A stretch of DNA of 64,000 nucleotides from an uncultured Prevotellaceae bacterium (GCA_900321965.1 ONYA01000003.1:1-64000); one strand, 5' to 3'; counted from the stretch's first letter, positions 1 to 7,967 are shown. Notes: generated from the letters alone by a model not told the origin. A program made the numbers and translations.

Positions 1-110
1 GTGAAACATTTACGAGCGGCCGCGAAATTTTTCTGAGCGGCCGTGAAATTTTTGCGAGAGGCTTGTACGTTTCCGGCCTTTGCCGTGAAACATTTTCGGA
101 GACACCAAAC
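1..110. repeat. Head repeats of composite element, copy A (left part cut by window edge)
   Basis: About four degenerate copies of a roughly 23-bp unit built around TGAAACATTTACGAG followed by a GGC stretch. The same head repeats occur at 31023-31135 in front of another copy of the downstream A+T-rich module, so they belong to one composite repeat. No gene is visible here. Confidence 0.75.
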
Positions 111-126
111 ACAATATTAAAGAAAC

Positions 127-372
127 GAATTTGAATAATTATTATAATTTTGCCCATAAATTTGAATAATTATAATTATGGGGATTTAAAGACTTGGTAT
201 GCGCTTTGTTTGCGAATAATTATTATATAAATTTGTGGATTCAATTATTTCAATTATTCAAATTCGTTTCAAAAAAAAATTATTCGTTTGACCTACATTG
301 GTGCTACCATTGGTGTGGGCAAACATCTCTGTAACCTACTGATAATCAAGCTTGGTGTAAGAGGTGTCACCA
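127..372 (+). repeat. Composite A+T-rich repeat, copy A
   Basis: An A+T-rich module begins with CGAATTTGAATAATT and ends with the inverse AATTATTCAAATTCG, so it can fold into a long hairpin. It is followed by two units of a 12-bp repeat (ATTGGTGNNRSC) and the tail GGTGTAAGAGGTG at 354-366. The copy at 408-690 is nearly identical in its first 140 bp. A reading frame rich in Gly-Ala-Thr crosses the 12-bp repeats, but unit number differs between copies and no credible gene is present. Confidence 0.8.
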
Positions 373-407
373 ACATTGTCACCCGAATAAACAATGATAA
401 ATTTGAA

Positions 408-690
408 ACGAATTTGAATAATTATTATAATTTTGCCCATAAATTTGAATAATTATAATTATGGGGATTTGAAGACTTGGTATACGCTTTGTCTGCGAAT
501 AATTATTATAAAAATTTGTGGATTCAATTATTTCAATTATTCAAATTCGTTTCAAAAAAAAATATTCGCTTGATGTACATTGGTGCGACAATTGGTGCGA
601 CACTTGGTGTGGGTACTGGTGCGACCACTGGTGCGGGTAAGCGCCTCTGTAACTCGCTGATAATCAAGCTTGGTGTAAGAGGTGTCACCA
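408..690 (+). repeat. Composite A+T-rich repeat, copy B
   Basis: Tandem second copy of the module at 127-372, without the head repeats. It carries about five units of the 12-bp repeat (GGTGCGAC/GGTGCGGG types) against two in copy A, and the same tail GGTGTAAGAGGTG at 672-684. The short open frame at 477-743 lies wholly in this repeat and is not called as a gene. Confidence 0.8.
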
Positions 691-730
691 AAAGACAGAA
701 GAACATAGTAGAAGATAGAGGAAGACAGAA

Positions 731-750
731 CACTTTTTCCTGAAAAAGTG
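731..750. other. Perfect inverted repeat before thyA
   Basis: CACTTTTTC and GAAAAAGTG are separated by 2 bp, forming a 9-bp perfect stem just upstream of the thyA promoter. It could be a terminator-like hairpin isolating thyA from the repeat region, but it lacks a clear U tract. Confidence 0.5.
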
Positions 751-772
751 CGAGAAAAAGAAAAAGTTTTCG

Positions 773-780
773 TACCTTTG
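773..780 (+). promoter_or_regulatory. thyA promoter -7 box
   Basis: TACCTTTG matches the Bacteroidetes primary sigma -7 consensus TAnnTTTG and lies 26 bp before the thyA ATG. Confidence 0.7.
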
Positions 781-806
781 CAGCTCGCTAAAGACCACTA
801 ACGCGC

Positions 807-1625
807 ATGAAACAATATTTAGACATACTGAACCGCATCCTGACCGAAGGCACTGAGAAGGGCGACCGCACGGGAACAGGCACCATCAGCATCTTCGGCA
901 CGCAGAGCCGCTACAACCTTGAGGACGGCTTCCCGCTGTTGACGACAAAGAAGCTGCACCTGAAGTCGATCATCTACGAACTGCTGTGGTTCCTGAAGGG
1001 CGACACGAACGTACGCTACCTGCAGGAGCACGGCGTACGCATCTGGAACGAGTGGGCCGACGAGAACGGCGAGTTAGGTCCCGTCTACGGCCACCAGTGG
1101 CGCTCGTGGCCCGACTACCGAGGGGGCACCATCGACCAGATACAGTACGTGCTCGACCAGCTGAAGACGAACCCGAACTCGCGCCGCATGATCGTCTCGG
1201 CGTGGAACGTGGCCGAGGTGAATGAGATGGCCTTGCCACCCTGCCACACGATGTTCCAGTTCTACACCTCCCCCTGCCCCTCCGACGGCGGGGAGACCAG
1301 ACGGCTGTCGCTGCAGCTCTACCAACGGAGTGCCGACACCTTCCTCGGTGTGCCGTTCAACATCGCCAGCTACGCCCTGCTGCTGCAGATGATGGCACAG
1401 GTGACGGGCTACAAGGTGGGCGACTTCATCCACACCACCGGCGACACCCACCTCTACCTGAACCACCTCGACCAGGCCCGTCTGCAGCTGACGCGCACGC
1501 CGCGACCGCTGCCGACGATGAAGCTGAACCCCGACGTCAAGTCGCTCTTCGACTTCCAATACGAAGACTTCGAGTTAGAGAACTACGACCCGTGGCCACA
1601 CATTAAAGCGGAGGTGAGCGTGTAA
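807..1625 (+). CDS. thyA: Thymidylate synthase
   Basis: Converts dUMP to dTMP using methylene-tetrahydrofolate as carbon donor and reductant, in the cytoplasm. The 272-residue product has the ThyA landmarks: GDRTGTGT near the start, the nucleophile motif LPPCHT, the dUMP/folate-binding stretch QLYQRSAD...[12 protein letters not shown], and [12 protein letters not shown]. It is about 8 residues longer than E. coli ThyA because a short Pro/Gly/Arg-rich insert ([12 protein letters not shown]) follows FQFYT, replacing a tight turn. The ATG at 807 fits the family N-terminus and a -7 box sits just upstream. folA follows on the same strand, the usual pairing because the reaction produces dihydrofolate. 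The last codons belong to a 99-bp tandem duplication. Confidence 0.97.
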   Translation: MKQYLDILNRILTEGTEKGDRTGTGTISIFGTQSRYNLEDGFPLLTTKKLHLKSIIYELLWFLKGDTNVRYLQEHGVRIWNEWADENGELGPVYGHQWRSWPDYRGGTIDQIQYVLDQLKTNPNSRRMIVSAWNVAEVNEMALPPCHTMFQFYTSPCPSDGGETRRLSLQLYQRSADTFLGVPFNIASYALLLQMMAQVTGYKVGDFIHTTGDTHLYLNHLDQARLQLTRTPRPLPTMKLNPDVKSLFDFQYEDFELENYDPWPHIKAEVSV

Positions 1626-1814
1626 TAATAACGACAACTTGGACAACTTGAACAACTTTTTCTCTTTTCGTCAAGACGAATATGTTGTTTTAGTTGTCAT
1701 AGTTGTCGTAAATAAAGCGTGTAATAATAACGACAACTTGGACAACTTGGACAACTTTTTCTCTTTTCGTCAAGACGAATATGTTGTTTTAGTTGTCATA
1801 GTTGTCGTAAATAA
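1617..1814. repeat. Two tandem copies of a 99-bp hairpin repeat
   Basis: Positions 1617-1715 and 1716-1814 are nearly identical. The unit includes the final thyA codons. Each copy starts with three 9-bp repeats of the GACAACTTG type and ends with the inverse (GTTGTC repeats), giving an imperfect stem of about 26 bp. Inside it is a second stem, TTCGTC-AA-GACGAA. It fills the thyA-folA gap and could form a strong RNA hairpin between them. Confidence 0.85.
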
Positions 1815-1826
1815 ATAGAAAAAAAT

Positions 1827-2303
1827 ATGGTATCTATGATTGCGGCCGTGGCCAAGAACAGGGCCATTGGCTTTGAGAACAAACTGATTTACTGGCTGCC
1901 CAACGACCTGAAACGGTTTAAGCAGCTGACGACGGGACACACCATCCTGATGGGGCGCCGCACGTTTGAGAGCCTGCCGAAGGGGGCACTGCCCAACCGC
2001 CGCAACTGCGTGCTGACAACGTCGGTCAAGGAGCTGCCGGGCTGCGAGTGTTTCGCCTCGTGGGACGAGTTCCTCTTCACCTGCATGCCCGACGAGGAGA
2101 TCTTTATTATCGGCGGCGCCAGCCTCTACGAGGGACTGATAGACAAGGCTGACCGCCTGTGTCTGACGGAGATTGACGACACGCCGGAGAAGGCCGACAC
2201 GTTCTTCCCGGACTACAGCGACTGGCACGAGGTGAGCCGCGAGGCGCACGACGCCGACGAACGCCACGCCTACCGCTACGCCTTCGTCGACTACGAACGC
2301 TGA
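1827..2303 (+). CDS. folA: Dihydrofolate reductase
   Basis: Reduces dihydrofolate to tetrahydrofolate with NADPH, regenerating the cofactor used by ThyA. The 158-residue product is normal for chromosomal DHFR. It shows the N-terminal IAAVAKNRAIGFENKLIYWLP with the Trp of the substrate loop, LKRFKQLTTGHTILMGRRTFESLP, and IFIIGGASLYEGLI for NADPH binding. ATG 1827 is the first start after the hairpin repeats and matches family N-termini. It lies about 200 bp after thyA on the same strand, so cotranscription is plausible but must cross two hairpins. Confidence 0.97.
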   Translation: MVSMIAAVAKNRAIGFENKLIYWLPNDLKRFKQLTTGHTILMGRRTFESLPKGALPNRRNCVLTTSVKELPGCECFASWDEFLFTCMPDEEIFIIGGASLYEGLIDKADRLCLTEIDDTPEKADTFFPDYSDWHEVSREAHDADERHAYRYAFVDYER

Positions 2304-2769
2304 GAACTCAAATTACACGAATTATATTAGAAACGAATTTTTATAACGACCACGAATTAAACGAATTATTATAACGACCACGAATTTAACGAATTAAACG
2401 AATTTTCTATGCAGGATGTTATGATGCATCTTAGATGCAACGAATTTCACGAATTGGCTAGCGCCGGGAAATTCGTGAAATTCGTGGTAAAAAATACTTG
2501 CGAAACTTGTAATTTTTATATAACGACTACGAATTGAACGAATTATTTATAACGACTACGAATTGAACGAATTATACGAATTGGCTGGCACCGGCAAGAA
2601 ATCGCTTGCGATTTCATTCGTGAAATTCGTAAAAATAAGTATCAATGCGCAGCCAAAATTCGTGAAATTCGTGAAATTCGTGGTTTTATAAAAAACAACG
2701 CGCAGGCAAAATTACTGCGAGCACTCGTGAGTCTTCGACAAGTTTCGTGAAATTCGTGTAATTCGTGGT
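2304..2769. repeat. Intergenic cluster of ACGAATT-type repeats with hairpins
   Basis: The 466-bp gap between the convergent folA and exbD genes holds no gene. It is full of short repeats of the form ACGAATTNAACGAATT on the left and their inverse AATTCGTGAAATTCGTG on the right. One pair at about 2439-2488 can form a stem of about 16 bp (ACGAATTTCACGAATT with its complement) around a G+C-rich loop, and near 2609 GAAATCGC-TT-GCGATTTC is a perfect palindrome. The structure could terminate both converging transcripts. Spacing is irregular, so it is not a CRISPR. Confidence 0.8.
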
Positions 2770-3237
2770 TTATTTTTTCTGCTTTGTTTTCTCCGTAGCC
2801 GCATAGCTGATGTTCAGGGCATACGACTGGCGGAGAGCCTGTTTGACGTCGTTGATGACAGACATCGGCACGTCGCGGTCGGCCTTGATACTGACCGTCA
2901 TGCGCTCCTGGTCCTCGGCATTCATGCCCTTACGCTCGCGCTCAATAAAACGGGCGATGTCGGCCGTGGTGGCTACCTTGTCGTTCAACTGAATGACATA
3001 GTCATCGGACGAGCCGTTCAGGAGCTTGCCGATGTAGATGTTGACCACCGCCGACTTATGCCGCTGCTTCTCCACCTCAGTGCCCGTGGGCGTCTGGTAG
3101 TGTACCTTCATCTCCACGTCGCGCATGTGGGTGACAATCATAAAGAAGAAGAGCACCGTGAATATCAGGTCGGGCAGCGATGCCATGTTCAGCTCCGGCA
3201 CGCTGTGGTCGGGACGGCGGAAACGGCGGCGCATCAT
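2770..3237 (-). CDS. exbD: ExbD/TolR-type biopolymer transport protein
   Basis: Subunit of an ExbB-ExbD inner-membrane motor that uses the proton gradient to drive TonB. The 155-residue protein has the family plan: a short basic cytoplasmic N-terminus (MMRRRFRRPDHSVPELNMASLPDL), one membrane segment (IFTVLFFFMIVTHM, residues about 29-43) and a periplasmic domain. The usual Asp of the ExbD membrane helix sits in the ASLPDLIF context. It overlaps the preceding exbD by 4 bp and is the last gene of an exbB-orf-exbD-exbD operon, a common Bacteroidetes arrangement in which the two ExbDs probably form a mixed complex. Confidence 0.9.
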   Translation of the reverse strand: MMRRRFRRPDHSVPELNMASLPDLIFTVLFFFMIVTHMRDVEMKVHYQTPTGTEVEKQRHKSAVVNIYIGKLLNGSSDDYVIQLNDKVATTADIARFIERERKGMNAEDQERMTVSIKADRDVPMSVINDVKQALRQSYALNISYAATEKTKQKK

Positions 3238-3704
3238 GGCTCACCTCCTTTCTCACTCTCCACTCTCCTCTCTCCTCTCTCCTCTATGACCTCGCTGACG
3301 CGCGGCGGACACTTCAGCGGACGATAGGCCGCCACAAGGGCGTTCTGCAGTTGGAAGTAATCGTCGTATTTCGTCTCGGGGTCGGTCTTGACGGCAATGA
3401 CGCGATGCTTGGGGTTGACGGCGGCAAACTTCGTCACCTCCTGCTGTAGCTGCACGAGACTGACGGTATCGTCGTTGAGCGTCAACTGGCCGTTGGCATC
3501 GAGGACCACCGTCATGATGTCCTCGCGCTGGATGTCGGCCACCTGCTCCTGATCCTGTGGCGGTGGCGGCAGCTGGCGCTGCAGTCCCTTTCCGGCATCC
3601 ATCGACGATGTCACCAGAAAGAAGATCAACAGCATGAACGAGATGTCAGCTGTCGACGAGGTGTTCAGCGACGGAACTTCGCTACGACGACGATGACGGA
3701 ACAT
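3234..3704 (-). CDS. exbD: ExbD/TolR-type biopolymer transport protein
   Basis: Second ExbD paralogue. The start at 3704 (MFRHRRRSEVPSLNTSSTAD) was chosen because it gives the basic N-terminus followed directly by the helix ISFMLLIFFLVTSS; an upstream start at 3758 would add residues encoded inside the overlapping membrane-protein gene. The conserved Asp precedes the helix (TADISF). A Pro-rich periplasmic stretch follows. The last residues (VIEERGERRVESEKGGEP) are encoded by a CT-rich short repeat at 3243-3290, a family also found in pyrC and in the alpha-2-macroglobulin-like gene, so the native C-terminus appears to be extended by repeat DNA. Confidence 0.88.
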   Translation of the reverse strand: MFRHRRRSEVPSLNTSSTADISFMLLIFFLVTSSMDAGKGLQRQLPPPPQDQEQVADIQREDIMTVVLDANGQLTLNDDTVSLVQLQQEVTKFAAVNPKHRVIAVKTDPETKYDDYFQLQNALVAAYRPLKCPPRVSEVIEERGERRVESEKGGEP

Positions 3705-4018
3705 ACGCAGATTAACAAAATCGAGGTGAATATCAGCATATCGGTACACCTGAGCCACCAGGTGTCAGTAAAAAGCCGGCCGTTGCTGACAACAGGACGC
3801 GTAGAAGCCAACAGGTAGGTGACGACCATCACGACGGCGACGGTAGCAGCCGTCGCATAACCTATCATCGACGTACGGCGCGAAGCTAACGCGTCAGCCG
3901 TCTGCTCATGAGTGCGTACGCCATGAACGGCCGACCAAACAGCCGCCACGAGGCCTACGCCCAAGGCGATATAGACCGCCCACAGCACCACATCAATGAA
4001 AAGCTCACCGTCCATCAT
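3665..4018 (-). CDS. Small three-helix membrane protein in the exb operon
   Basis: 117 residues with three hydrophobic segments (about residues 7-29, 52-70 and 88-112) and little else, ending in KFRR. It lies 5 bp after exbB and overlaps the following exbD by 40 bp, so it is translationally tied to the motor genes. An uncharacterised membrane ORF at this place is typical of Bacteroidetes exbB-orf-exbD-exbD operons. A role as an accessory motor subunit is inferred from position only. Confidence 0.8.
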   Translation of the reverse strand: MMDGELFIDVVLWAVYIALGVGLVAAVWSAVHGVRTHEQTADALASRRTSMIGYATAATVAVVMVVTYLLASTRPVVSNGRLFTDTWWLRCTDMLIFTSILLICVCSVIVVVAKFRR

Positions 4019-4023
4019 CGTCC

Positions 4024-4782
4024 TTACCCTCTCTTATACTTCATGATAATATCGAGCAGCGTCACCACCGACTCCTCCATCTGCGAGGTCAGATGCTCAA
4101 TCTTCGACGTGATGTAGCTATAGAAAAGCTGTAGGATAAGTGCGACGACAATACCGAAGATGGTCGTTATCAGTGCCACCTTCATACCACGGGCCACGAT
4201 GGTAGGCCCGATGTCGCCGGCTATCTGTATCTGTTCAAAGGCCATCACCATACCGATGACCGTGCCGAGGAAGCCCAACGACGGTGCCATAGCAATGAAC
4301 AGCTTGATCCACGACGTGCCCTTTTCTAGCTTGGCCGTCTGTACCGACCCGTAGCTGTAGATGCTGCGCTCGATGTCGTCCATATTCTCGTTGATGTGCA
4401 TCAGCCCCTGATAGCAGACAGACGCCACAGGACCACGGGTGTCGCGACAGAGCTGCTTGGCACCCTCCACATCGTTCTCGGCAACCTTGGCATCGATGTC
4501 GCGCATCAGTTTCTTGGCGTTAATCTCCGACAACGTCAGGTAGGAGATGCGCTCGATACAAAAAGCTAAGCCGAAAACCAGCGCTAATGCCACCATCGAC
4601 ATGAAGAGTGGCGAGCCGTCAATAAACTTCTGCTTCAGCTGCATGTGCAGACCACCCTCGGCTGCCAACTCCGTTATGGCATCGTCTTCCGTAGGTTCCT
4701 GCGCCTGTACCGTCGGCACCAGCATCAGTAGTCCAAACGCCACCAGTAGCGCATATCTTTTCATTTGCTTGATATTCATCAT
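4024..4782 (-). CDS. exbB: MotA/TolQ/ExbB-family proton channel protein
   Basis: Proton-channel component of the TonB energising complex. The 252-residue protein begins with a signal-like segment ending VQAQ, then has a first membrane helix (SMVALALVFGLAFCIERI, about residues 60-78), a cytoplasmic loop, and the characteristic paired helices WIKLFIAMAPSLGFLGTVIGMVMAFEQI and MKVALITTIFGIVVALILQLFY. The APSLGFLGTVIGM stretch is the family signature. It heads the motor genes and starts 2 bp after the end of greA. Either of two adjacent ATGs (4782 or 4779) could be used. Confidence 0.93.
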   Translation of the reverse strand: MMNIKQMKRYALLVAFGLLMLVPTVQAQEPTEDDAITELAAEGGLHMQLKQKFIDGSPLFMSMVALALVFGLAFCIERISYLTLSEINAKKLMRDIDAKVAENDVEGAKQLCRDTRGPVASVCYQGLMHINENMDDIERSIYSYGSVQTAKLEKGTSWIKLFIAMAPSLGFLGTVIGMVMAFEQIQIAGDIGPTIVARGMKVALITTIFGIVVALILQLFYSYITSKIEHLTSQMEESVVTLLDIIMKYKRG

Positions 4783-4784
4783 AC

Positions 4785-5249
4785 TTACAACGTAATGCTT
4801 TCTATTCTTAGTTTAATTGTGCCAGCAGGAACATGCACGTCAACGCTGTCGCCGACCTTCTTACCCAGCAAGGCCTGACCGATGGGCGACTTGATGGAGA
4901 TCTTTCCCTCTTTCATATTAGCTTCATGGGGACTGACGAGTGTGTATGCCATACGCGCATTGTTGGCAAGGTTCGTGATTTCCACTTTACTCAGCAGCCC
5001 TACTTTATCGCTGCCAAGCCGTGAAGTGTCGATAACCCGGGCAAACTCCAGCACCCGCTGTTTGAAACGAATCTGACCCAAGAGCCTTGACTGCTCACGC
5101 TTGGCGGCATGATACTCAAAGTTCTCGCTGAGGTCGCCTTTGTCGCGGGCCTCAGCAATGGCCTCCTTGACTTTCGGCAATTCAACACTTTCCAGTTCGT
5201 GCAACTCGGCTACAAGCTTGTCATAGCCTTCCTGAGACATATATTCCAT
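4785..5249 (-). CDS. greA: Transcription elongation factor GreA
   Basis: Rescues backtracked RNA polymerase by stimulating transcript cleavage. At 154 residues it is close to the E. coli length (158). The N-terminal coiled coil carries EARDKGDLSENFEYHAAKREQ, the GreA signature with the acidic tip residues Asp and Glu (GDLSENFEY). The C-terminal FKBP-like domain ends SPIGQALLGKKVGDSVDVHVPAG. The ATG at 5249 gives the normal MEYMSQEGYDKL start. It is followed after 2 bp by exbB, so the two may be cotranscribed. Confidence 0.96.
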   Translation of the reverse strand: MEYMSQEGYDKLVAELHELESVELPKVKEAIAEARDKGDLSENFEYHAAKREQSRLLGQIRFKQRVLEFARVIDTSRLGSDKVGLLSKVEITNLANNARMAYTLVSPHEANMKEGKISIKSPIGQALLGKKVGDSVDVHVPAGTIKLRIESITL

Positions 5250-5259
5250 AATCCTAACC

Positions 5260-5282
5260 TTGCAGAGAGAACGGGATTCGAA
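5260..5282 (-). other. Duplicated 3' fragment of tRNA-Ser
   Basis: This 23-bp stretch resembles the 3' end of the adjacent tRNA-Ser gene (T-loop and acceptor strand): GAGAGAACNGGATTCGAA is shared with one difference. It has no other tRNA parts. It may be a residue of recombination at the tRNA, or simply part of the terminator region. Confidence 0.55.
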
Positions 5283-5302
5283 AAAACGAGGCTTTCACCT
5301 CG
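5281..5302 (-). terminator. Intrinsic terminator after tRNA-Ser
   Basis: On the minus strand CGAGG and CCTCG pair around a 6-nt loop and are followed by six T residues. It lies 27 bp past the tRNA 3' end. Confidence 0.8.
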
Positions 5303-5328
5303 TCTCGCTATAATTCCCTTTCTTCTTG

Positions 5329-5416
5329 CGGAGAGAACAGGATTCGAACCTGCGAGCCGGTTTTGCCGGCTACACGCTTTCCAGGCGTGCCTCTTCAACC
5401 ACTCGAGCACCTCTCC
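5329..5416 (-). tRNA. tRNA-Ser (anticodon GGA)
   Basis: An 88-nt minus-strand tRNA with acceptor stem GGAGAGG/TCTCTCC, discriminator G, a long class II variable arm (GCCGGCAAAACCGGC region), T arm GCAGG-TTCGAAT-CCTGT, and an anticodon loop holding GGA, which reads UCC/UCU serine codons. CCA is not encoded. Confidence 0.95.
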
Positions 5417-5445
5417 TTTTTGTTTTGCGGCTGCAAAGATACAAA

Positions 5446-6243
5446 TTAAATTTGAATCCCAAAAACTTTTTTCACATTTTCATTCGTATGTCGACATATT
5501 TCTTCTTCGCCGACGCCGTAACTCTCTGCAAGCTTCGTCAACACGTAGCGCGTATAGGCGGGTTCGTTACGCTGGCCGCGACAGGGGACTGGCGCCATAT
5601 AAGGAGCATCGGTCTCGATGACAAGGCGGTCGAGGGGTACGACGGCGGGCAGCACCTCTGGCAGGTGTGACTTCTTAAACGTCAGCACACCGCCGATGCC
5701 CAGTACGAAGCGGTCGAACTGTAACAATTCGGCAGCCTCCAGTGCGTTGCCGGTAAAGCAGTGGAAGACGCCACCGGGCAAGTCCTTAGCGTACTTCTTC
5801 AACAGAGCCACCATCTCGTTCTGCGCCTTACGACAATGAATCATCAGCGGCAACCGAGTCTCAACCGACCAGCGCACCTGCTCCTCGAAGGCCTCCAACT
5901 GCTCTTGTTCGAACTCGCGGCTCCAGTAGTAGTCGAGACCAACCTCACCGATGGCAACTATTCGAGGTGCGAGGTGCGAGGTACGAGGTTCGAGAATAGA
6001 TTTTATAGCCGCCAACTGCTCGCGCCAGTCGGCACGCACCTCTTCGGGATGCAGACCCACCATAGGGTAGAGACAGTCAGGATATTGTTGACAGAGCGAA
6101 AGGATGCGTTCTGACGACGCGAGGTCGATGGCAGGAACAAGGATTTTCCCTACCCCAGCCTCACGTGCCCGCTGGATGACGGTCTCGCGGTCAGCATCGA
6201 ACTCCGTGCCGTCAATATGGCAATGTGTATCAACCCATTCCAT
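5446..6243 (-). CDS. tatD: TatD-family metal-dependent hydrolase
   Basis: Member of the TatD deoxyribonuclease family, TIM-barrel metal enzymes with 3'-5' exonuclease activity on DNA or RNA. The metal ligands are visible: DTHCHID at the N-terminus, GEVGLDYYW, LPLMIHCRKA, GGVFHCFTG and VIETDAPYMAP. Length (265 aa) is normal. Between IKSI and IVAIGEVG there is a short insert (LEPRTSHLAPR) encoded by CGAGGTG-type repeats at 5963-5996. The start codon overlaps the stop of the upstream prenyl synthetase gene by 1 bp, so the two are cotranscribed. Confidence 0.94.
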   Translation of the reverse strand: MEWVDTHCHIDGTEFDADRETVIQRAREAGVGKILVPAIDLASSERILSLCQQYPDCLYPMVGLHPEEVRADWREQLAAIKSILEPRTSHLAPRIVAIGEVGLDYYWSREFEQEQLEAFEEQVRWSVETRLPLMIHCRKAQNEMVALLKKYAKDLPGGVFHCFTGNALEAAELLQFDRFVLGIGGVLTFKKSHLPEVLPAVVPLDRLVIETDAPYMAPVPCRGQRNEPAYTRYVLTKLAESYGVGEEEICRHTNENVKKVFGIQI

Positions 6244-7217
6244 TACTTCCGACGCTTCATCATCTCGTCAGTATAGTCGAGCAACTGCTGCTTACGCTCG
6301 TCGCTGACATTGACTTTAGCCAGATACTTACGGCACTCATCGAAGTAGAAATTGATTTTCTGCTCACAAAGCTCACGGATACCAATCTGGTCGTAGAGAG
6401 CGGTGACTGCAGCCACCTTCTCAGAGCGGTCGAAATGCTTGGCTTCGATCCACTTCATCAGTTCGCTGCGCTGTTCGGCATTGGCACGGTTCACGGCATT
6501 GATGAGCATATAGGTCTTCTTGTTCGAGGTGATGTCGCCACCGATGGCCTTGCCGAAGACCTTCGGGTCGCCATAGACGTCGAGCAGGTCGTCCTGCAAC
6601 TGGAAAGCCAGTCCCAACTGCTCGCCAAACTTATAGAGATTCTCAACATCCTCAGCAGGTGCATCAGCTAAAATGGCGCCAATCTTCATGGCACACGCCA
6701 ACAGCACACTGGTCTTCAGGCGAATCATCTCGATATACTCTTCCTCGGTGACGTCGTTGCGCGTCTCGAACGACATATCGTACTCCTGCCCCTCGCCAAT
6801 CTCCAACGCCGTCTCCGTAAACACGTCAAGGACTGCCTGCAGGTGGCGCTGGTCACACTGCTGCATACGCTGGTAAGCTAACACGAGCATGGAGTCGCCG
6901 CTGAGGATGGCCTTGTTGGCGTCCCACTTCTTATGCACGGTGTCGTGGCCCCGGCGCATATCGGCATTGTCCATCAGGTCGTCGTGCAACAAGGTGTAGT
7001 TATGATACGTCTCCAAACCCACGGCCTGCATCAAGATGCGCTCGGGGTCATCCTTGTAAAGGTTATACGACAGCATCATCAAGACAGGACGTATACGCTT
7101 GCCGCCTAACGACAGGACGTATTTGATAGGATCATAGAGCGAGGCCGGACGGCGCTGGTAGGGCAACTGGCCAAGAAAATCATTGACCTTGCTGAGTAAT
7201 TGTTCTGAATTATACAT
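6243..7217 (-). CDS. Polyprenyl (geranyl/farnesyl-type) diphosphate synthase
   Basis: Chain-elongating trans-isoprenyl diphosphate synthase. Both Asp-rich motifs are present: LLHDDLMDNADMRRG (first, DDxxD) and FQLQDDLLDVYGD (second), with the FGKAIGGDITSNKKTYM segment typical of short-chain enzymes. The start at 7217 (MYNSEQLLSKV) was preferred to 7274, because the longer form would run into tonB and lacks family similarity. It would supply precursors for quinones or undecaprenyl lipid; exact chain length cannot be read. It follows tonB by 4 bp and overlaps tatD by 1 bp. Confidence 0.93.
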   Translation of the reverse strand: MYNSEQLLSKVNDFLGQLPYQRRPASLYDPIKYVLSLGGKRIRPVLMMLSYNLYKDDPERILMQAVGLETYHNYTLLHDDLMDNADMRRGHDTVHKKWDANKAILSGDSMLVLAYQRMQQCDQRHLQAVLDVFTETALEIGEGQEYDMSFETRNDVTEEEYIEMIRLKTSVLLACAMKIGAILADAPAEDVENLYKFGEQLGLAFQLQDDLLDVYGDPKVFGKAIGGDITSNKKTYMLINAVNRANAEQRSELMKWIEAKHFDRSEKVAAVTALYDQIGIRELCEQKINFYFDECRKYLAKVNVSDERKQQLLDYTDEMMKRRK

Positions 7218-7221
7218 TGGA

Positions 7222-7923
7222 TTACAATTTAAAAACGATGGGTATGCAAACCTGCGTGCGGCAGGGCTTGGCATCTTGCTGACCGGGATGCCACTGGGGC
7301 ATCATCTTGAGGACACGCATAGCCTCACGGTCAAGGCTGGAATCAACAGACTTCAGTATCTCGATATTGCTGATGCTACCGTCGGTGTTGACGATGAACT
7401 GTGCCACCACCTTGCCCTGTACGCCTCGCTGTTGAGCCGAGGGGGGATAGCGCAGGTTCTTGGTGAGCCATTGCATAAACGCGACGGCACCGCCCGGGAA
7501 CTCAGGCAGTTCCTCAACGATACGGAAGTTCAGCGGGTTGTTCTCCATGTCAACAGCGGTAGGCTGTTCAGGGTCTTTCACTTCGTCGACGGTCTTCAGC
7601 TCCACATCGTTCTCGGGAGGAGCTATCTCGTCTTTCAGTTCTACTTCGGGTTCCTCATCAACGATATTCAACTTGTCTGCCGACTGCGGACGCTCCACCA
7701 CCTGCTCCTTGATGAGCGGTATGCGCTGTTCTTCCTTCAGTGCCTCCAAGTCCAGCTCTTTCACGATGTTCTCCAAAGCCTCAGCGTCAAATTCGTCGTC
7801 ATGAACAGCCCAGTCGTACTCCAACGCCACATAAAGCGACGCCAGCACCAAGACTGCCCCGCAAAGGAAGTCTAACCACCGGCGTTTATCCAGATCAGCA
7901 CTCGAACTCTTCTTGATTTCCAT
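7222..7923 (-). CDS. tonB: TonB-family energy-transducing protein
   Basis: Couples an ExbB/ExbD motor to TonB-dependent outer-membrane transporters. The 233 residues show a basic N-terminus, one membrane anchor (FLCGAVLVLASLYVALEY, about residues 19-36), an acidic and Pro-containing periplasmic linker, and a C-terminal TonB domain (YPPSAQQRGVQGKVVAQFIVNTDGSISNIEILKSVD...GQQDAKPCRTQVCIPIVFKL). It is separate from the exb genes 2.4 kb away and instead starts a tonB-prenyl synthetase-tatD operon. A TAnnTTTG promoter lies 45 bp upstream. Confidence 0.93.
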   Translation of the reverse strand: MEIKKSSSADLDKRRWLDFLCGAVLVLASLYVALEYDWAVHDDEFDAEALENIVKELDLEALKEEQRIPLIKEQVVERPQSADKLNIVDEEPEVELKDEIAPPENDVELKTVDEVKDPEQPTAVDMENNPLNFRIVEELPEFPGGAVAFMQWLTKNLRYPPSAQQRGVQGKVVAQFIVNTDGSISNIEILKSVDSSLDREAMRVLKMMPQWHPGQQDAKPCRTQVCIPIVFKL

Positions 7924-7967
7924 AATAAAATGACGCTTTCCTACGTTATATGTTTAGAAAGACGCCG

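Noticed and set aside
477..743. Open frame with Gly-Ala-Thr repeats
   Set aside because: It lies entirely in the composite repeat, its length follows the 12-bp unit count, and the opposite strand is open as well; no start context or family.
1268..1303. Repeat insertion in thyA comparable to ispH
   Set aside because: The extra Pro/Gly/Arg residues look similar in style, but the DNA does not match the repeat families found elsewhere, so it is only noted as an oddity.
2304..2769. Possible CRISPR array
   Set aside because: Repeats are short (7-17 bp), irregularly spaced and in both orientations, with no unique spacers of constant length.
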